Counted from the stretch's first letter, positions 9,741-21,254 are shown. The stretch is DNA of 64,000 nucleotides from Carposina sasakii (GCA_014607495.2 CP053153.1:13888001-13952000); one strand, 5' to 3'. The notes: generated by a model not told the origin, from the sequence alone. Numbers and translations: made by a program.

Positions 9741-11249
9741 ATTCGGGTACTAAAAAAAAATCATGCATTAAATCTCAATGAAAAACGGAAAAACGTCTTG
9801 TGCGAGAATTGTTTCTTTCTCTGCTGCTGGCTCAAGGAGCTCAGTCGGCCGGTTGTACAAAGTGGCAATTTTAGCGATTTTTTTATGTCAGAAAAGAATT
9901 TAAGGCCCATGTTCATCAACGTTCGATTAAGCAGAATGTCCGATTAATGTTTTTGAAAGGGTTTTATTGACGCTTTTTCATATGAATAATGTTGTTAATA
10001 AATTATTTATTATTAGTTAATAATTTTACATGTGTTTGTTGATAAAAATCTGCTAACCGAGCGATCACATTAATCGAACGTTGATGAAACGGGCCTTAAC
10101 CTTGCCCGTTTAAACTAGAGTCCGTTTCATGAAATTTCTCATATGCCTGATTTCGGAATGAATACTTTTTATAGACAAGACATGGTAACTATTTTTAATT
10201 CAATTATTTTGAAGAAACTATTTTGAGGTCATATTTCTATTCTATTTTGGTAAAATACAATCACTCTATTGTCTAAATAGATATATTACACACATTTTAC
10301 TGTCTAATGTTATTTTTAAACAGTATCTAACTTTAGACGCGATTTTGTAATACACTGATAAGGTTTATATTCCATAGAAATGGAAATTTTGATTTTTTTT
10401 TAAGGAAATGCCATTGGGCTCACATTGAGCCTTTTATATCTCGCTCGGTGTATAATTATTAATTACTGACCTAATGTATTTCTTGCGCAATCATTGATCT
10501 GTAATTTAAAAGCATGTTTAAAAGTGAGTAATTTTAGTTAATCAGACATCTAGTAGACAGCTAAGACTAACTAGGACCTGATAGTTAGCATTTTTATCTC
10601 TCTATGAAAATAAATACAAAATAGGTGTTGTAAGTTTATGTGTGTTAGTTTGTACGTTTGTATTACACGTTAGTAATACAAACGTATTTTATATAAAATA
10701 AATGTAGGTACATACCTAGTGGGTAATATCAATCAAAATAGAGAGAGACCTTTTCCCAGAGCAGTAGGGTTTATTGTGGGTATAAATAAAACTACGATAT
10801 TGTAACTTAGTATTACATAATTATATATAGCGGTAGGTACTTATAATAAACATTTGCAATCGCATAAGTGTAACATTTTGTTTTAACAAAATTAATAAGT
10901 ATTCCTTTATACAACATTGTTAGAACTACAAGGTAATTAGGAACTGTTTTCATAGAAGGTAGGTAGTAGGTACTTTACTATAAAGTTAGTCCTTTTTTAA
11001 AAAAAATATCTTCAACATTTAATTTTACGTTAACAGGTAACCTACAAATATTAGGTATCGCTCTTAGCTAATTAGACTTTTGATAATCGATTAGGTAGGT
11101 AGGTAGGTACCTACTTTAATTGTCAATGATAATTTCTAATTTTATTAGGTACCTACTATAGGTACTCTGTTAAAATCTCATTTCCTAATATGTTTATATA
11201 TAATTTATATAGATTAAACACTAATAAATAAAAATATAAAATTATGCAT
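9741..11249. other. Intergenic, AT-rich, no gene found
   Basis: No convincing open frame or recognisable repeat. A (GGTA)n tract at about 11093-11110 and several GGTACCTAC palindromes are present. Confidence 0.6.
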
Positions 11250-11255
11250 TTTATT
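11250..11255 (-). terminator. Polyadenylation signal AATAAA for the Beat-like gene
   Basis: TTTATT on the plus strand is AATAAA on the gene strand, about 32 nt after the stop codon. Confidence 0.6.
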
Positions 11256-11286
11256 CACACCTATCTTCTACGAAGTAATATGATAT

Positions 11287-12081
11287 CTAGCAACTAAGAC
11301 CAATTACGAACAAAAGTGAAATAGAGAAAAATGTTAACAAATTAAGCTTATTTCGTACTGAACTTGACACAGCGACGACTCTCTGCTCTTTAGCAATATC
11401 TCTATTTCTAAATATCGTATTATTCCACTGAGCTTTAGCCTCCTTAGACCCTGTTAGCTTTCCGTAGAGGAACTCCGCACATTGCACTGTCACGACTGGA
11501 GGTACTCCCAGGAAGAGAAGCCTGGAGCTCTTCTTCATGAGAGTAGCTGATCCTCGCATATCCTCAACTTCTCGGCCGTTGATGTACCATCGAAGTTCTG
11601 AATCAGATGCTCCTCGACAGTAAGCTTGTATTTCATCATGATCCCCGTACTGTGAAGCCAATCCTTCCAGTAAAGGCCGCCTATGCTCGACTCCATTCAC
11701 TTTCATAAATGCTGTGCGGGTTTCAAACATGTATGGAGGAACATCACGCTCAATATCACACCTGTACAGACCCGTAGCTTCTTCAGTCAACATGCCAAGT
11801 CTCAATCTGCAGGAATTGGGTCCACAATCTATGAGGTCAATCGTGCCGACTCCAAGGATGGGAAATGATCGGGTACTCGGTGTGAAGTATGGTCTATATC
11901 GGAAAAATTCGTTGGGTCCTTTGAACCAGTTGAGGAGGGTAAAGTTTCCATCGTATCTGCACTCAATATCGACTTCGTTTTCTCCCGGTGGGACCTCCTC
12001 GGGTACTATGAGGTGTGTTATATTGAAGTAGTGTGCGCGCGCTCCTGTCACAAAGAGTAGGACTATAGCGAGAGCAAACAT
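11287..12081 (-). CDS. Beaten-path (Beat) family Ig protein, GPI-anchored, intronless
   Basis: 264 residues in one exon. Signal peptide MFALAIVLLFVTGARA (1-16). First Ig-like domain about 20-128: C41, W52 in NWFKG, the Beat-type EFFRYRP motif (59-64), and C108 in the GLYRC motif. An extra C86-C91 pair is present. Second Ig-like domain about 140-205: C155, W165, C201, with LRWYINGREV. N-glycosylation sequons at N20, N46 and N220. The C-terminus (247-263) is hydrophobic and ends 1 residue before the stop, after a small-residue SSS stretch, which fits GPI-anchor addition. Family knowledge: Beat proteins sit on neurons and bind Sidestep-family receptors in axon guidance and synaptic partner choice. 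Start: the frame stays open upstream to 12183, but only from a TTG; the ATG at 12081 begins the signal peptide. Most insect beat genes have introns; this one has none. The exact Beat subtype cannot be set here. Confidence 0.9.
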   Translation of the reverse strand: MFALAIVLLFVTGARAHYFNITHLIVPEEVPPGENEVDIECRYDGNFTLLNWFKGPNEFFRYRPYFTPSTRSFPILGVGTIDLIDCGPNSCRLRLGMLTEEATGLYRCDIERDVPPYMFETRTAFMKVNGVEHRRPLLEGLASQYGDHDEIQAYCRGASDSELRWYINGREVEDMRGSATLMKKSSRLLFLGVPPVVTVQCAEFLYGKLTGSKEAKAQWNNTIFRNRDIAKEQRVVAVSSSVRNKLNLLTFFSISLLFVIGLSC

Positions 12082-12183
12082 GTCGCTGGGATCACTGCGC
12101 GCTACATACTGGCTGACCCTTCGCAACTCCCTGACTAACACGGACTTAATTAAACCGTTTATTAAGCCCCAACACTTAACCAA

Positions 12184-12907
12184 AGATCGGATCCCTCTAT
12201 CTATAGTAATGAAATGACACTTTTGTAATTCATAATTAATAGAGAATTTGTAATTGGTAATCCGAGGGGTGAAGATTAATTTATGTTATTATTCAATTAT
12301 CGCATAGGAAGGTATACCCGTAGCGTTCTAATTACCTCCATCTTTGCAGGCGATGGAAGATATTTTTCTTGGGTAATTGTTTTCTATTTTTAATTGTGCA
12401 TACTGATAATGAATATGTATCATCGTCACAATCATCGTGATAAATAGTATAGACGTATTTCTATGACGAAATGGTTTTTTGTTAAATTATACATAGTATG
12501 TAGGTACTTAGGTACATACTTAGTACTTGCATTTAAGGTTAAAGGTGGCGTAAGTTGATTTGGAGAGCAGTAGCCCGAGCGGTGACTGGAATGAGTCAGT
12601 GTATTGTCACTATAAAAATATTTGTATACTGGTACCTAATCACGGGATAAAGTAAGTAGGTAACGTCATAGAGGAATAAGGTAACGTGAGGTACTAGAGG
12701 AACAAAGAACATGGTTTGTTTGGATGCCCGGAAAACTAAAATCAGTCCCTTCACTGAGAGTAATAGTAATATTAGAATAATAAGTTCCATTCGCGATATG
12801 ATTAGTGTTCGCCTAATACATAAGATGTAGCCCAAGGAAGGTTGGATATCGAAAATAAAAAATATCTACATAAAAAAATAGAAAGCCCAAACGCGTTGCC
12901 TTGTGTG
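12184..12907. other. Upstream region of the Beat-like gene; no other gene seen
   Basis: AT-rich, containing GTAGGTACTTAGGTAC repeats. I see no convincing promoter elements or exon. The 79-codon minus frame at 12596-12835 shows no recognisable domain. Confidence 0.5.
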
Positions 12908-13138
12908 GCACTTCTTCAGCCTATTGCAGTCCACTGCTGGACGTAGGCTACTGCCACAGGGGGGTTTTGCCCATAGTCACCACGCTGGGCAGGCGGGTTG
13001 GTGACCGCAGTGTGATTTTCGGACTAAGTTGTCACTACGGGAGGCGCTGCTGCCTACCTCCCGGAAACCCTTAACGCCTCGTACGACACCCATGGGCAGG
13101 CAGGGGTGGTACAAACTCTACTCTGCCGGCACCACGCG
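12908..13138 (-). repeat. Family B SINE-like repeat
   Basis: CTATTGCAGTCCACTGCTGG, CCCATAGTCACCACGCTGGG, GGGAGGCGCTGCTGCCTACC and ACTCTACTCTGCCGGCACC match the copies at 5208 and 36234. The tail side is to the left. Confidence 0.8.
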
Positions 13139-15204
13139 GCTGTCATATATGTATATTTGTTCATGATTTAAGATATTTTTGCGCGCTACCTCAAACCTTA
13201 AAAGAGCTTCTTCAGTAGGATGGAAACCTTTCCATCTTAGAGTTTACAGTCAATGGCGTTACTCATGTCCAAGAAAGAGCAATTGCCTTTGTAGACGTAT
13301 TTTTGACAACTTGGATTATTCAAATTATGTCCAACCGAAGGGTCAGAGCACCACTCTCAGTAGCCCACGCGTCTCGGAAACAAGAGATTACAATTGTATT
13401 ACCAGTAATAAACTTAAGTGTTTTCAGCCTAATTGAATAATGCATTGTTATAGACGCGTTATAGCGGAGATGTGTTTTAAGATGAACTTTCGTTTAAGTA
13501 TACTTTTTTCTTTTTCGAATCTCCATCGGCAACACAGCTTCTTTGGCTCTAACAATCCCTTGTAGATTTTTATCCAGTAAATGTAGGTACCTACTACCTA
13601 GTTTATGTTCCGAAATATGTTACAGGTAGGACTTAAAAATATTTTGGTACTTTCCAACTATGCTGATTGATGAACTTAAAAATCGGCGAAAATAGTGATC
13701 AAGGTATCTAGAGTATTATATCAAGATTGTACCTTATAGTCACACAAGAGTCATTAAGATGTCAATCTTCGTCGGCTGCCCCTTGGCCGGAAAACGTGTA
13801 AAGAGGAAGCTTCAATAAATTGATACCAATGATACAATTTAATAACCAACCTCTGCATGATTGATTAGATACCAAACATTGTAATTATATTTTATAGTTA
13901 TCTGTGCACATGGGTCAGTAGATAACTGTTAACAGGGAATACGGAAGTTGATTATATTGTGTGGGACGTGGGTTATACCGGCGGAGTAAAAAAAATGTTA
14001 TCCATCTTATTTACCTACTAAAGTCAAGGTTACCGATTAGCTGATGATTTTAAGCGATTACCTAATCTAATGAAAATAATAACACCAGTCCAATTCAGTT
14101 TTACGTAATAATATTCTCTAATGCAATACCTTAAATAACATTATCCTAATCTGATGTAAGACTAACACAGAAAAATAAGTGTAATGCGAAAATAATTAAG
14201 TATAGCGAATGTACCATTTCAAAAACAATAATCAAAAAGCTTTTCACGAGTCGATGCATTTTTGGTAAAGCATTTATTAAAAATTACGTATTAATGTCGA
14301 AAAGTATGTATGTACTCCTTGTGAAATAACTGTAGTAGATTATATATTTGCTGTAGGTATAATAATTTTTTTTGTTGTAAATATAAATAAAATTTAAGTA
14401 CATACCTACTTAAGTTAAATAATTAATTGATTTTATAACTATTAAGTATAATGAAAAATTCCTATGAATCACCATACGTGACCACATTCAATAGTCCGTT
14501 CTGAATTCATAGTATTCCAGTCTGATACTTACTGTTGGTTTACAACATGATTTGTTAAGTTTAGATTTGGCACATACTAGCTTAGAGTGCTTTATTTAAT
14601 GCTATCATCGTATCTTTGTATGCGTATAATTTTAAATTCTCGTATATTCATTTCTATACTCACCTACACACTCCCTAGGAAAATACTCGCTGCTTGAAAA
14701 TACACCCAGTATCTATATTGTAGTTTGTCCTCAGCCCTATAAAACTGGAAGAGTTAAGAATGATGGAATGGGTCAGATGTTTGGATACGGAAAGTGGGAA
14801 ATAGAAAAAGCCTCTCTCGGTGCGAATAGTAACTATCTAATGGTGGGGTATCGCTCCGTTAAGTCAGTTTCTTTACTAAAGAATATTTTAGCTCAATAAG
14901 TGGAACTGCGTTCTTACTGGGTTCTCTATGCATTTACGAATTAAATGCATAGGTAATCGAAGTAATTTTAAACTTGTTACAATTAACGGGGTTTCAGATT
15001 AAATTACCCTATAAAAATAAGATAATCAATGTAGGTACTTACTTAGAGAACAGATTTGAATAAATAAGTAATGGAAAATATAAAATTTCAAATTATTCTG
15101 GCAAATAAATTTATTTTTATCTTAATCTATTTTTTTAATATTAAGTACTTATTACTAAATTTAAATGGCCTAAATCCAAGTTATCCGAAATCTTTAAGTA
15201 CCTA
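13139..15204. other. Intergenic, no gene found
   Basis: Short open frames only (longest 85 codons at 13179-13436), with no recognisable domain. AT-rich throughout. Confidence 0.55.
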
Positions 15205-15402
15205 TCTACTAATATTATAAATGTAAAGTGTGTATGTCTGTCTCGATTTTACGCTATAACTACTGAACCGATTTGAATGGAATTTGGTACACAAATAGTC
15301 TAGTCTAGAGCCCGAGAAAGGACAAAGGCTACTTTTTATCGCGGTAGGTGGCACTGTGCGATAATCGAATACCGCGCTGATGAAGTCGCGGGCAACAGCT
15401 AG
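15205..15402 (+). mobile_element. Short non-autonomous Helitron
   Basis: Begins TCTACTAATATTATAAATG, contains GAACCGATTTGAATGGAATT and GGCTACTTTTTATCGCGG, and ends GATGAAGTCGCGGGCAACAG plus CTAG (15399-15402). The 3' hairpin is eroded (CGCGCTGATGAAGTCGCG). Confidence 0.8.
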
Positions 15403-15406
15403 GTTA

Positions 15407-15798
15407 TACAGGATGATTTTAGGTCGTCAACGTTCCCGAAAACTGCGGGATGTCTTCATCATCACAATAATTTTTCTCCATGGAAGCATACCTGGGAAGT
15501 GTCTGGTTCCCAAGATATTAGGGTCCAAAGTTGAGTAAATTGACTGCGTTTATCTGCATAAATGCACATAGATGCGCGTGGCAAGATTTTTTCACGAGAA
15601 ATAATTAATACTGTCTATGAAGAAACTAGCATAAACACTGGACACTATAAATTTCGCCCGATCAAATAGAACAAGTAAGTAATTTAAAAAAAAAAATTAC
15701 ATCGTTTCCCAGCATTTTTTTTGGAATAAACTTACTTTATTTGATGTATAGAGTATGTACCCTTCGTTAAGGGTGGCAACGAAAAACCTTCCTGTATA
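15407..15798 (-). mobile_element. Family C element, inverted relative to the 9346 copy
   Basis: CGTTCCCGAAAACTGCGG, CCATGGAAGCATACCTGGGA, AGTGTCTGGTTCCCAAGATA, TTTTTTCACGAGAAATAATT and CCCTTCGTTAAGGGTGGCAA. It sits directly against the preceding Helitron, the same order of partners as at 9044-9740. Confidence 0.75.
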
Positions 15799-15828
15799 TA
15801 AAAAAAAAACTATCTATACATATAAATA

Positions 15829-16075
15829 CTAGCAGGCGCCCACGACTCAGTCCACGCGGACTGCAAAAAAAAAAACAAATTGTTGATATTATCTTGAGGA
15901 AAAATGTTTTCCCTGAATAAAACGTAGCCCATGTCCATTCTCGGCTTTAAACTACCTGTATACGAAATTTCATTTAATTCGGTTTAGTAGTTTTAGCGTA
16001 AAAGTGAGACAAACAGAGACAGTTACGTTCGCATTTACATGCGTTAGACAGAGATACGTTCGCATTTATAATACA
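15829..16075 (-). mobile_element. Short non-autonomous Helitron
   Basis: CTAG at 15832-15829, then CAGGCGCCCACGACTCAGTC and CCACGCGGACTGCA, the inverse of the Helitron 3' end. The interior has ATTCTCGGCTTTAAAC and GAAATTTCATTTAATTCGG. The far end carries a short imperfect duplication of a GTTCGCATTTAC/ACATGCGTTAG unit. Confidence 0.65.
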
Positions 16076-16481
16076 TGCGTTAGCATCTCTACTTAGTTTG
16101 TGTAAGGATTTTTGGTGTTGCCGTTTCGTAAAATACATTTCTACCACATCTCTATTAACTCCATCTAACTTTTTGGAGCGCCACCTAAATGTTATATTTA
16201 GAAATTCTACCTATTGTAAGGTCCACATGGCATGAGTTTTACCCAGTACACAAACATATCGAAAGATGGCGCTAAATTAAAATTATCGTTATTTGAGTTT
16301 ATCACAGATTTTGTAGTGTTTAGTTAGACCAAGATCATCATCATTCCATAATATTTCAACTTATTTGCATATAATATCCATAATTTTATAATAATTGTGG
16401 AATATAATAATATGCATACATAGGTAGATAATGTATTGTAAGTAATTATCACTATGAAATAAAAAAATTGTCATTTAAATT

Positions 16482-16599
16482 GCCAACGTTCATACCATGT
16501 TGAATACACCGGTTCTCGTCCGATCACCGAAGTTAAGCAACATCGGGCGAAGTCAGTACTTGGATGGGTGACCGCCTGGGAACACTTCGTAATGTTGGC
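16482..16599 (+). rRNA. 5S ribosomal RNA, with paired variant bases
   Basis: 118 nt to the final GGC, about 120 with the terminal U residues. Insect 5S blocks are intact: GAATACACCGGTTCTCGTCC, GATCACCGAAGTTAAGCAAC, and the box C region CAGTACTTGGATGGGTGACC. Helix I closes (GCCAACGTT with AATGTTGGC, one G-U pair). Helix V is CGAAGT (67-72) with ACTTCG (103-108), a perfect 6-bp stem, whereas the usual insect form as I recall it is CGCGGT/ACCGCG. Internal RNA polymerase III control sequences are present and a T-run follows. Only one copy is visible. It could be an expressed variant gene or a young dispersed copy; the intact stems argue against an old pseudogene. Confidence 0.9.
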
Positions 16600-16613
16600 T
16601 TTTGATTTTTTTT
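16600..16613 (+). terminator. RNA polymerase III T-run terminator of the 5S gene
   Basis: The 5S sequence is followed at once by TTTT, GA and then a nine-base T-run, as expected for Pol III termination. Confidence 0.8.
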
Positions 16614-17082
16614 TCATGCGTCGTGCTTTTCATGATGATTATAAAGTCTTTAGTTTTTGGAGCTAATATTTTTCTTTGCAGTAGTTACCAAACTGTATGT
16701 TTGATGTAAGATATGAAAAACAATAATAATTATTATAATTACCGCCGCCAGTGACGTGTTATAGGGTATCCACAGACCACCCTCGGTACCAGTCTATTAT
16801 CTCTGTTTCGTAGCAAAGTCGTAAACACAGAACAGAAATATTGTAGGTACATACTTAGGTACATAAGGCGTTGCTCATAGTCTCAAGCTGTAGATCTCAG
16901 TCAGTCAAGGTTGTCATAATAAATGAGCCACTGTACCTACGTGTGGTAGATACCTAAGTTATTTTAATGACAACTGGCCACCGGGATAGATTGTAGATGG
17001 ACCAAATGGTGAACGGAATAGTGGCCGAAGGGACGCCTCTAGTAGACCTTTGTCCGGACACTTTAAGATCGAGGGGCGTATA
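16614..17082. other. Intergenic, no gene found
   Basis: No open frame of note and no repeat that recurs in this window. Confidence 0.5.
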
Positions 17083-17090
17083 GGTAGATA

Positions 17091-17376
17091 CAGTGGCGGA
17101 TTTACAAATTTTCAAGGTATAGGCTGAATAGTTTTTGCCGCCCTTGCCTCAACAATTGTCATATCATACATTATTATTACATTATAGAGAGAAAAGTCAT
17201 CGACAAAATTTGTTGCAGACTTCTATCTGTAAGACATCACTTACCGTCATGTAAAAATATTTTTGATATATTCTAAATGAGGTAAAAAAAAAAATTTGAA
17301 AAAAAAATCGTTTCCCAAATTTGCCGCCCAAAATCTATAGGCTCGAGCCTACTCAGCCTGCTGGTAAATCCGTTTG
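17091..17376. mobile_element. hAT-type MITE with perfect 8-bp target duplication
   Basis: Left end CAGTGGCGGATTTAC and right end GTAAATCCGTTTG form an imperfect inverted repeat. The element is flanked on both sides by GGTAGATA (17083-17090 and 17377-17384). An 8-bp duplication with CAG-type ends is typical of the hAT superfamily. No transposase remains. Confidence 0.9.
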
Positions 17377-17777
17377 GGTAGATACCTAAGTTGTGGTCCC
17401 GAAATGGGGTAGCCAGAACGGCAGGGTCATCAGAGTCAAACAGGACTCAACAGAGGGCTCTTTAGTCAACTCATCCCGCTTCAAACTCATCCCGCGGGAT
17501 GATTTGACTAAATCATAAATTTAATTACTTTTTCTTAGTCAACTCATCCCACTTTATAAAAAAAATGTAATGTATTGTGTTATTTGAAATTTAAGTACAC
17601 TCGTGAGCAAAAGTGTTTGGGGAAAATAATGACATACTATGGTTTTGTTATACTTACTGATGTATTATAATTTTTTTTATATTTAATAAGAAAATGAAAT
17701 CTAGCACAACATTGTTTAAAGACCTACTGAATCCTACTAAATTAAGAAAATGATGAATTATTACTTGGTCGAAAAAT

Positions 17778-18000
17778 CTATACTTAATATAATATTATTA
17801 ATATTATAAAGCTGAAGAGTTTGTTTGTTTGTTTGTTTGTTTGAACGCGCTAATCTCAGGAACTACTGGTCTGATTTGAAAAATTCTTTCAGTGTTAGAT
17901 AGCCCATTTACCAAGGAAGGCTACAGTCTATACAACAACCTGCCCGGCTTCGCACGGGTACAACGCCCCCTCACGCGGACGAAGTCGTGGGCGGCTGCTA
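17778..18000 (+). mobile_element. Nested Helitron copy 1 inside the hAT-like element
   Basis: Starts TCTATACTTAATATAATATT, then GCTGAAGAGTTTGTTTG, GTTAGATAGCCCATTTACC and CCCGGCTTCGCACGGGTAC. It ends at the hairpin CACGCGGACGAAGTCGTGGG. The usual terminal CTAG reads CTAT at the junction with the next copy. Very similar to the inverted copy at 28631-28879. Confidence 0.75.
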
Positions 18001-18323
18001 TATATAATAAAAATGTAACGGATCGCTGTCTGTACATGGAAGATATATGAGAAAAAATATTATAGGAGACCTTTATCAACGCAATAGAACCCAAAACGAT
18101 GATTTTTGGAATTTTCGTCTGTTTGTCGATTTGTCTGTGCGTTTGTGCACGCTAATCTCAGAAACGGCTGAACCGATTTCGATGGAGTTTTCAGGAATAT
18201 ATTGACGGGTCCCACTTAACATATAGGCTACTTTTTATCCCTGGAAAATGTTTTTATCCCGGATAATTTCGACATTTTGTTTTTTCTGTAGTCCACGCGG
18301 ACGGAGTCGCGGGCGTCCACTAG
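18001..18323 (+). mobile_element. Nested Helitron copy 2, in tandem with copy 1
   Basis: Contains ATCGCTGTCTGTACATGG, GGCTGAACCGATTTCGATGG and CCCGGATAATTTCGACATTT, and ends CACGCGGACGGAGTCGCGGG plus CTAG (18320-18323). The left border against copy 1 is not exact. Confidence 0.75.
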
Positions 18324-18649
18324 TAATAATATAAAACTAAACGATAAAAAATACCGTTGTTTTATTTTATTTTTATTTTTAATATGTATACTTAATACTA
18401 CGTGAAGGTAATTGAAATAAATCATAGTTTTAAAATACGTAAATCTACTGTCGAACAATTTTGTTCGCGACTGCATAAATCATAAAAAGTATCAGTGGGA
18501 TGAGTTGACCGATTCAAAACATTCAATAGGTCAACTCATCCCGCGGGATGAGTTCGAGCGGGATGAGTTGACTAAAGAGCCCAACAGAGATCCTGCAGTC
18601 ACGTTTAGCATAGCGAGGACAGATGTTGAAGTTGATAGCTATAGCCTGA

Positions 18650-18750
18650 GAGTATGCCCGAGTACCTTAGTCGACTTTTACGACATGCACGGAAGAAGAA
18701 GCAGCTGAAGTATTCTAGTTAAGCTCTGCATCAGCACAGGAGCCACTTAA
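18650..18750 (-). repeat. Partial A2 repeat
   Basis: CTTAGTCGACTTTTACGACA, TGCACGGAAGAAGAAGCAGC and TGAAGTATTCTAGTTAAGC are the inverse of the A2 block at 52380-52440. Confidence 0.65.
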
Positions 18751-19927
18751 GCATATGCATGAAATCCGCTGCAGCTCGGCGCCACATTTACACAATTATT
18801 TCAGGGACAAAATATTCACTTCCACTAACACACCATAAATCAAAGAAGCAAGACGTTATCTGAGTGTGGTGTGGTTATTACTGCACTTCCCGACCGCGCT
18901 GTCCGCTGCTGAGTTATGAGGCGCTGGTACTCCGCTCGGCTGAGGGTGCCATAATCTGGTTTCATTATTTGTGCACGTAAATCAGACGTAAGTTTAAATT
19001 ATTCTGACGGTCAGCCAGAGGCGCCACGTGTCGAAATATCATATCGATGTGGTCGATTCCGACTGTCACACTAAACATAGTTCTAACTGTCACTTTCTGT
19101 ATGTGTAGGTAGCCTAACGGAATGGAGAGGGATAGAGGGATAAGTAACGTAAGTAACCAATGTTAAGTTTTTGTTGTGTGATAGTCATAATCGATCACCT
19201 TGACACCTCAAGCAAGGTATCAAGCCAGCAAGAGTGACACTGGGTAAAATTTTTTACGCAGTCAGTTTTTGGGTATAATAATACCCACTCTCTTTTGGTG
19301 GTCTTTTGACAACATCATGAGAATGCACAACAAAAGAAGGCAAAGTTTATTTACAGGTTTTCCTTGATGAAATTACTGGTCTAGGGAGCGGGAAGGATTT
19401 TTAGTGTGTTGCATACATAACACTCGCATTTAAATAGCATTCTAGTAGAGTTACTCTACACTATAGTTTTTCTTGGACTGTTTCTACAGATAAAGACACT
19501 AGGTCTATGGCACCCAACGCACGACGAGTCGCACCGGCACGCGACGTCGCGTGTAGCACGCTGCGGTGAAATAGAGACGCTATTTCCATTGCCAGGTGAT
19601 AATGGAGGCGCTCCGTAGGAACACTTCTTACATTATTATTAATGGCCCGATTGTGCCAGGATTCGTTAGCCTTGTTTTTAGGCACGAAACAGATTGCTAA
19701 ATCATAATCTCGCGTCATATTGTGCGGTTTTAGCTTCTGGCATTTCGTGTATGTACTTAAAACACCACTTGTTCTCACTTTATAGAGAACCTAAGTGAGT
19801 ATAGGTACGTAACCTTATGTATGTCTGAATAGCGGTTTGAACATACGAGCTTTGTACATGAACGAACAACCTCTTTAAATTTATTTTTTTGTAAGTTTTA
19901 ATGGACTAAAAAAATAAAGTAGAAATA
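18751..19927. other. No gene found
   Basis: The longest frame (minus, 19461-19778, 105 codons) has no recognisable domain. Confidence 0.5.
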
Positions 19928-20064
19928 TACACGGTGTAACAGAAAGGGTATGTTAAGCGAAAAGCTATGTAAATAGACCACTATAAAAACTTATTTCCAA
20001 AATTTGAGACTAGAAATCACATTTTCGCTTAACATACAATACCCCGTTTGTTACACCCTGTATA
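19928..20064. mobile_element. Family D foldback element, short copy
   Basis: Left ACGGTGTAACAGAAAGGGTA, TGTTAAGCGAAAAGCTATG; right TTCGCTTAACATACAATACC and GTTACACCCTGTATA. The two halves are inverse repeats. Longer copies lie at 37451-37715 and 57701-57965. Confidence 0.85.
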
Positions 20065-20567
20065 GGTAGTAGTAAGTAGGTATCCCTAAATCAGACCAGA
20101 GGCGACGGTATGGAGGATTCTGGTATATGTTGGTGAAGAAGGTGCTTGAAACAAAAACATTATTTTTAACTATACTATACATTAGACATACAACGGTAAA
20201 TATTAAACACAATTTCTTTTACAAATCAAAGTCCAAGTTACACCGTTTTCTACATAGTTAATTAAAATACTTACTTATTATTACTTACTGGTTATAAACT
20301 ACGAAACTTTCTTATTGTCATGTACCTAGCTTTTGTGGAAAATATAACAGTATAGGTACTAAAGGACTGCACTCGCTTTGTAGAACTATAGATGCACTGT
20401 TCGGTGCATTATTTTTCACCTTCCGAGAAACCTAGGATATTTAGAAAATAACGAGTTTGTTCGAGCCTATTGCGGATGAAAATAACAAAAAAATACAACT
20501 GGTTGAAATACGTTCAGTTTCACAATATCTGTAATTAAAATTTTCTACTTACCTCAACTTGAAAAGT

Positions 20568-20625
20568 AATTTGCATACTTCTGCCCAACCTCTTTGGGGG
20601 ATAGTGGGCATAACTGTACGTATGT
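20568..20625 (+). repeat. Short 3' part of a family H repeat
   Basis: ACTTCTGCCCAACCTCTTTG and GGGGATAGTGGGCATAAC match 7895-7925 and 27460-27490. Confidence 0.5.
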
Positions 20626-21254
20626 ATTGCCACAACTTTATTTAGAAGTTTTGATAATAGTCTCCTTGATTTTTCCGGGTGTTTTTATGTACAACCTTGA
20701 CTTTAAACAAAACAACGTGTATTTTAAATCTAAATCTGTCAGTTATTTTGTAAATATAATCTTGTCAGGCTCTAAACTCCACCACCCCCATAATGTAGCA
20801 ACTCGCATCACAAGTTATCCCATATAAATGGTAATGAGCCTGCTCTAAGGAATCTCGTTTTTATATTGCTGTTTCAATTTATCCCATACTTTTATAGTTG
20901 CGAGAGTCTCGGGAAAGTTTACTTGTTTAACTTACTGCAATCTACAAGTTTTTTAAAATAACCTTTTCTAAACTATTGAAGATAGAGATAGATTATATTA
21001 TGTACTTTCTTGAAAACTCTTTGGTATGATTCAAGATTGAAGCATTTACACACGTAATACTTATACTGCCAAAAAAAATACAAAAACTTTTTTTTTTTGT
21101 ATTTTTGTATTTTTGTACTTATACTGCCATACTGTTTGTTTATTAATTTATGTTTGCTCAAAGAAAATTAGGATTCTTAAAGATTTAACTTACTTTTATA
21201 TTTTGTGTGCTGATTCGTGTGAGCCTAACAAAACCATTGCAATAATAAATGTTA

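Larger units (their letters stand above)
17456..18581. mobile_element. hAT-like element with long inverted ends and nested Helitrons
   Basis: Ends GGCTCTTTAGTCAACTCATC and its inverse, continuing through CCCGCGGGATGA for about 50 bp on each side. It is flanked by a perfect 8-bp target duplication CAACAGAG (17448-17455, 18582-18589). Extra subterminal GTCAACTCATCCCAC-type motifs lie at about 17540 and 18495 (inverted). Two Helitron copies (17778-18000 and 18001-18323) occupy much of the middle. No transposase frame is left. Confidence 0.85.

Noticed and set aside
11093..11110. (GGTA)n tract as telomere-like repeat
   Set aside because: The insect telomere unit is TTAGG; this is a 4-base microsatellite of a kind frequent in moth DNA.
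12082..12183. 34-residue N-terminal extension of the Beat-like protein
   Set aside because: It begins at TTG and would bury the signal peptide; the ATG at 12081 is the sensible start.
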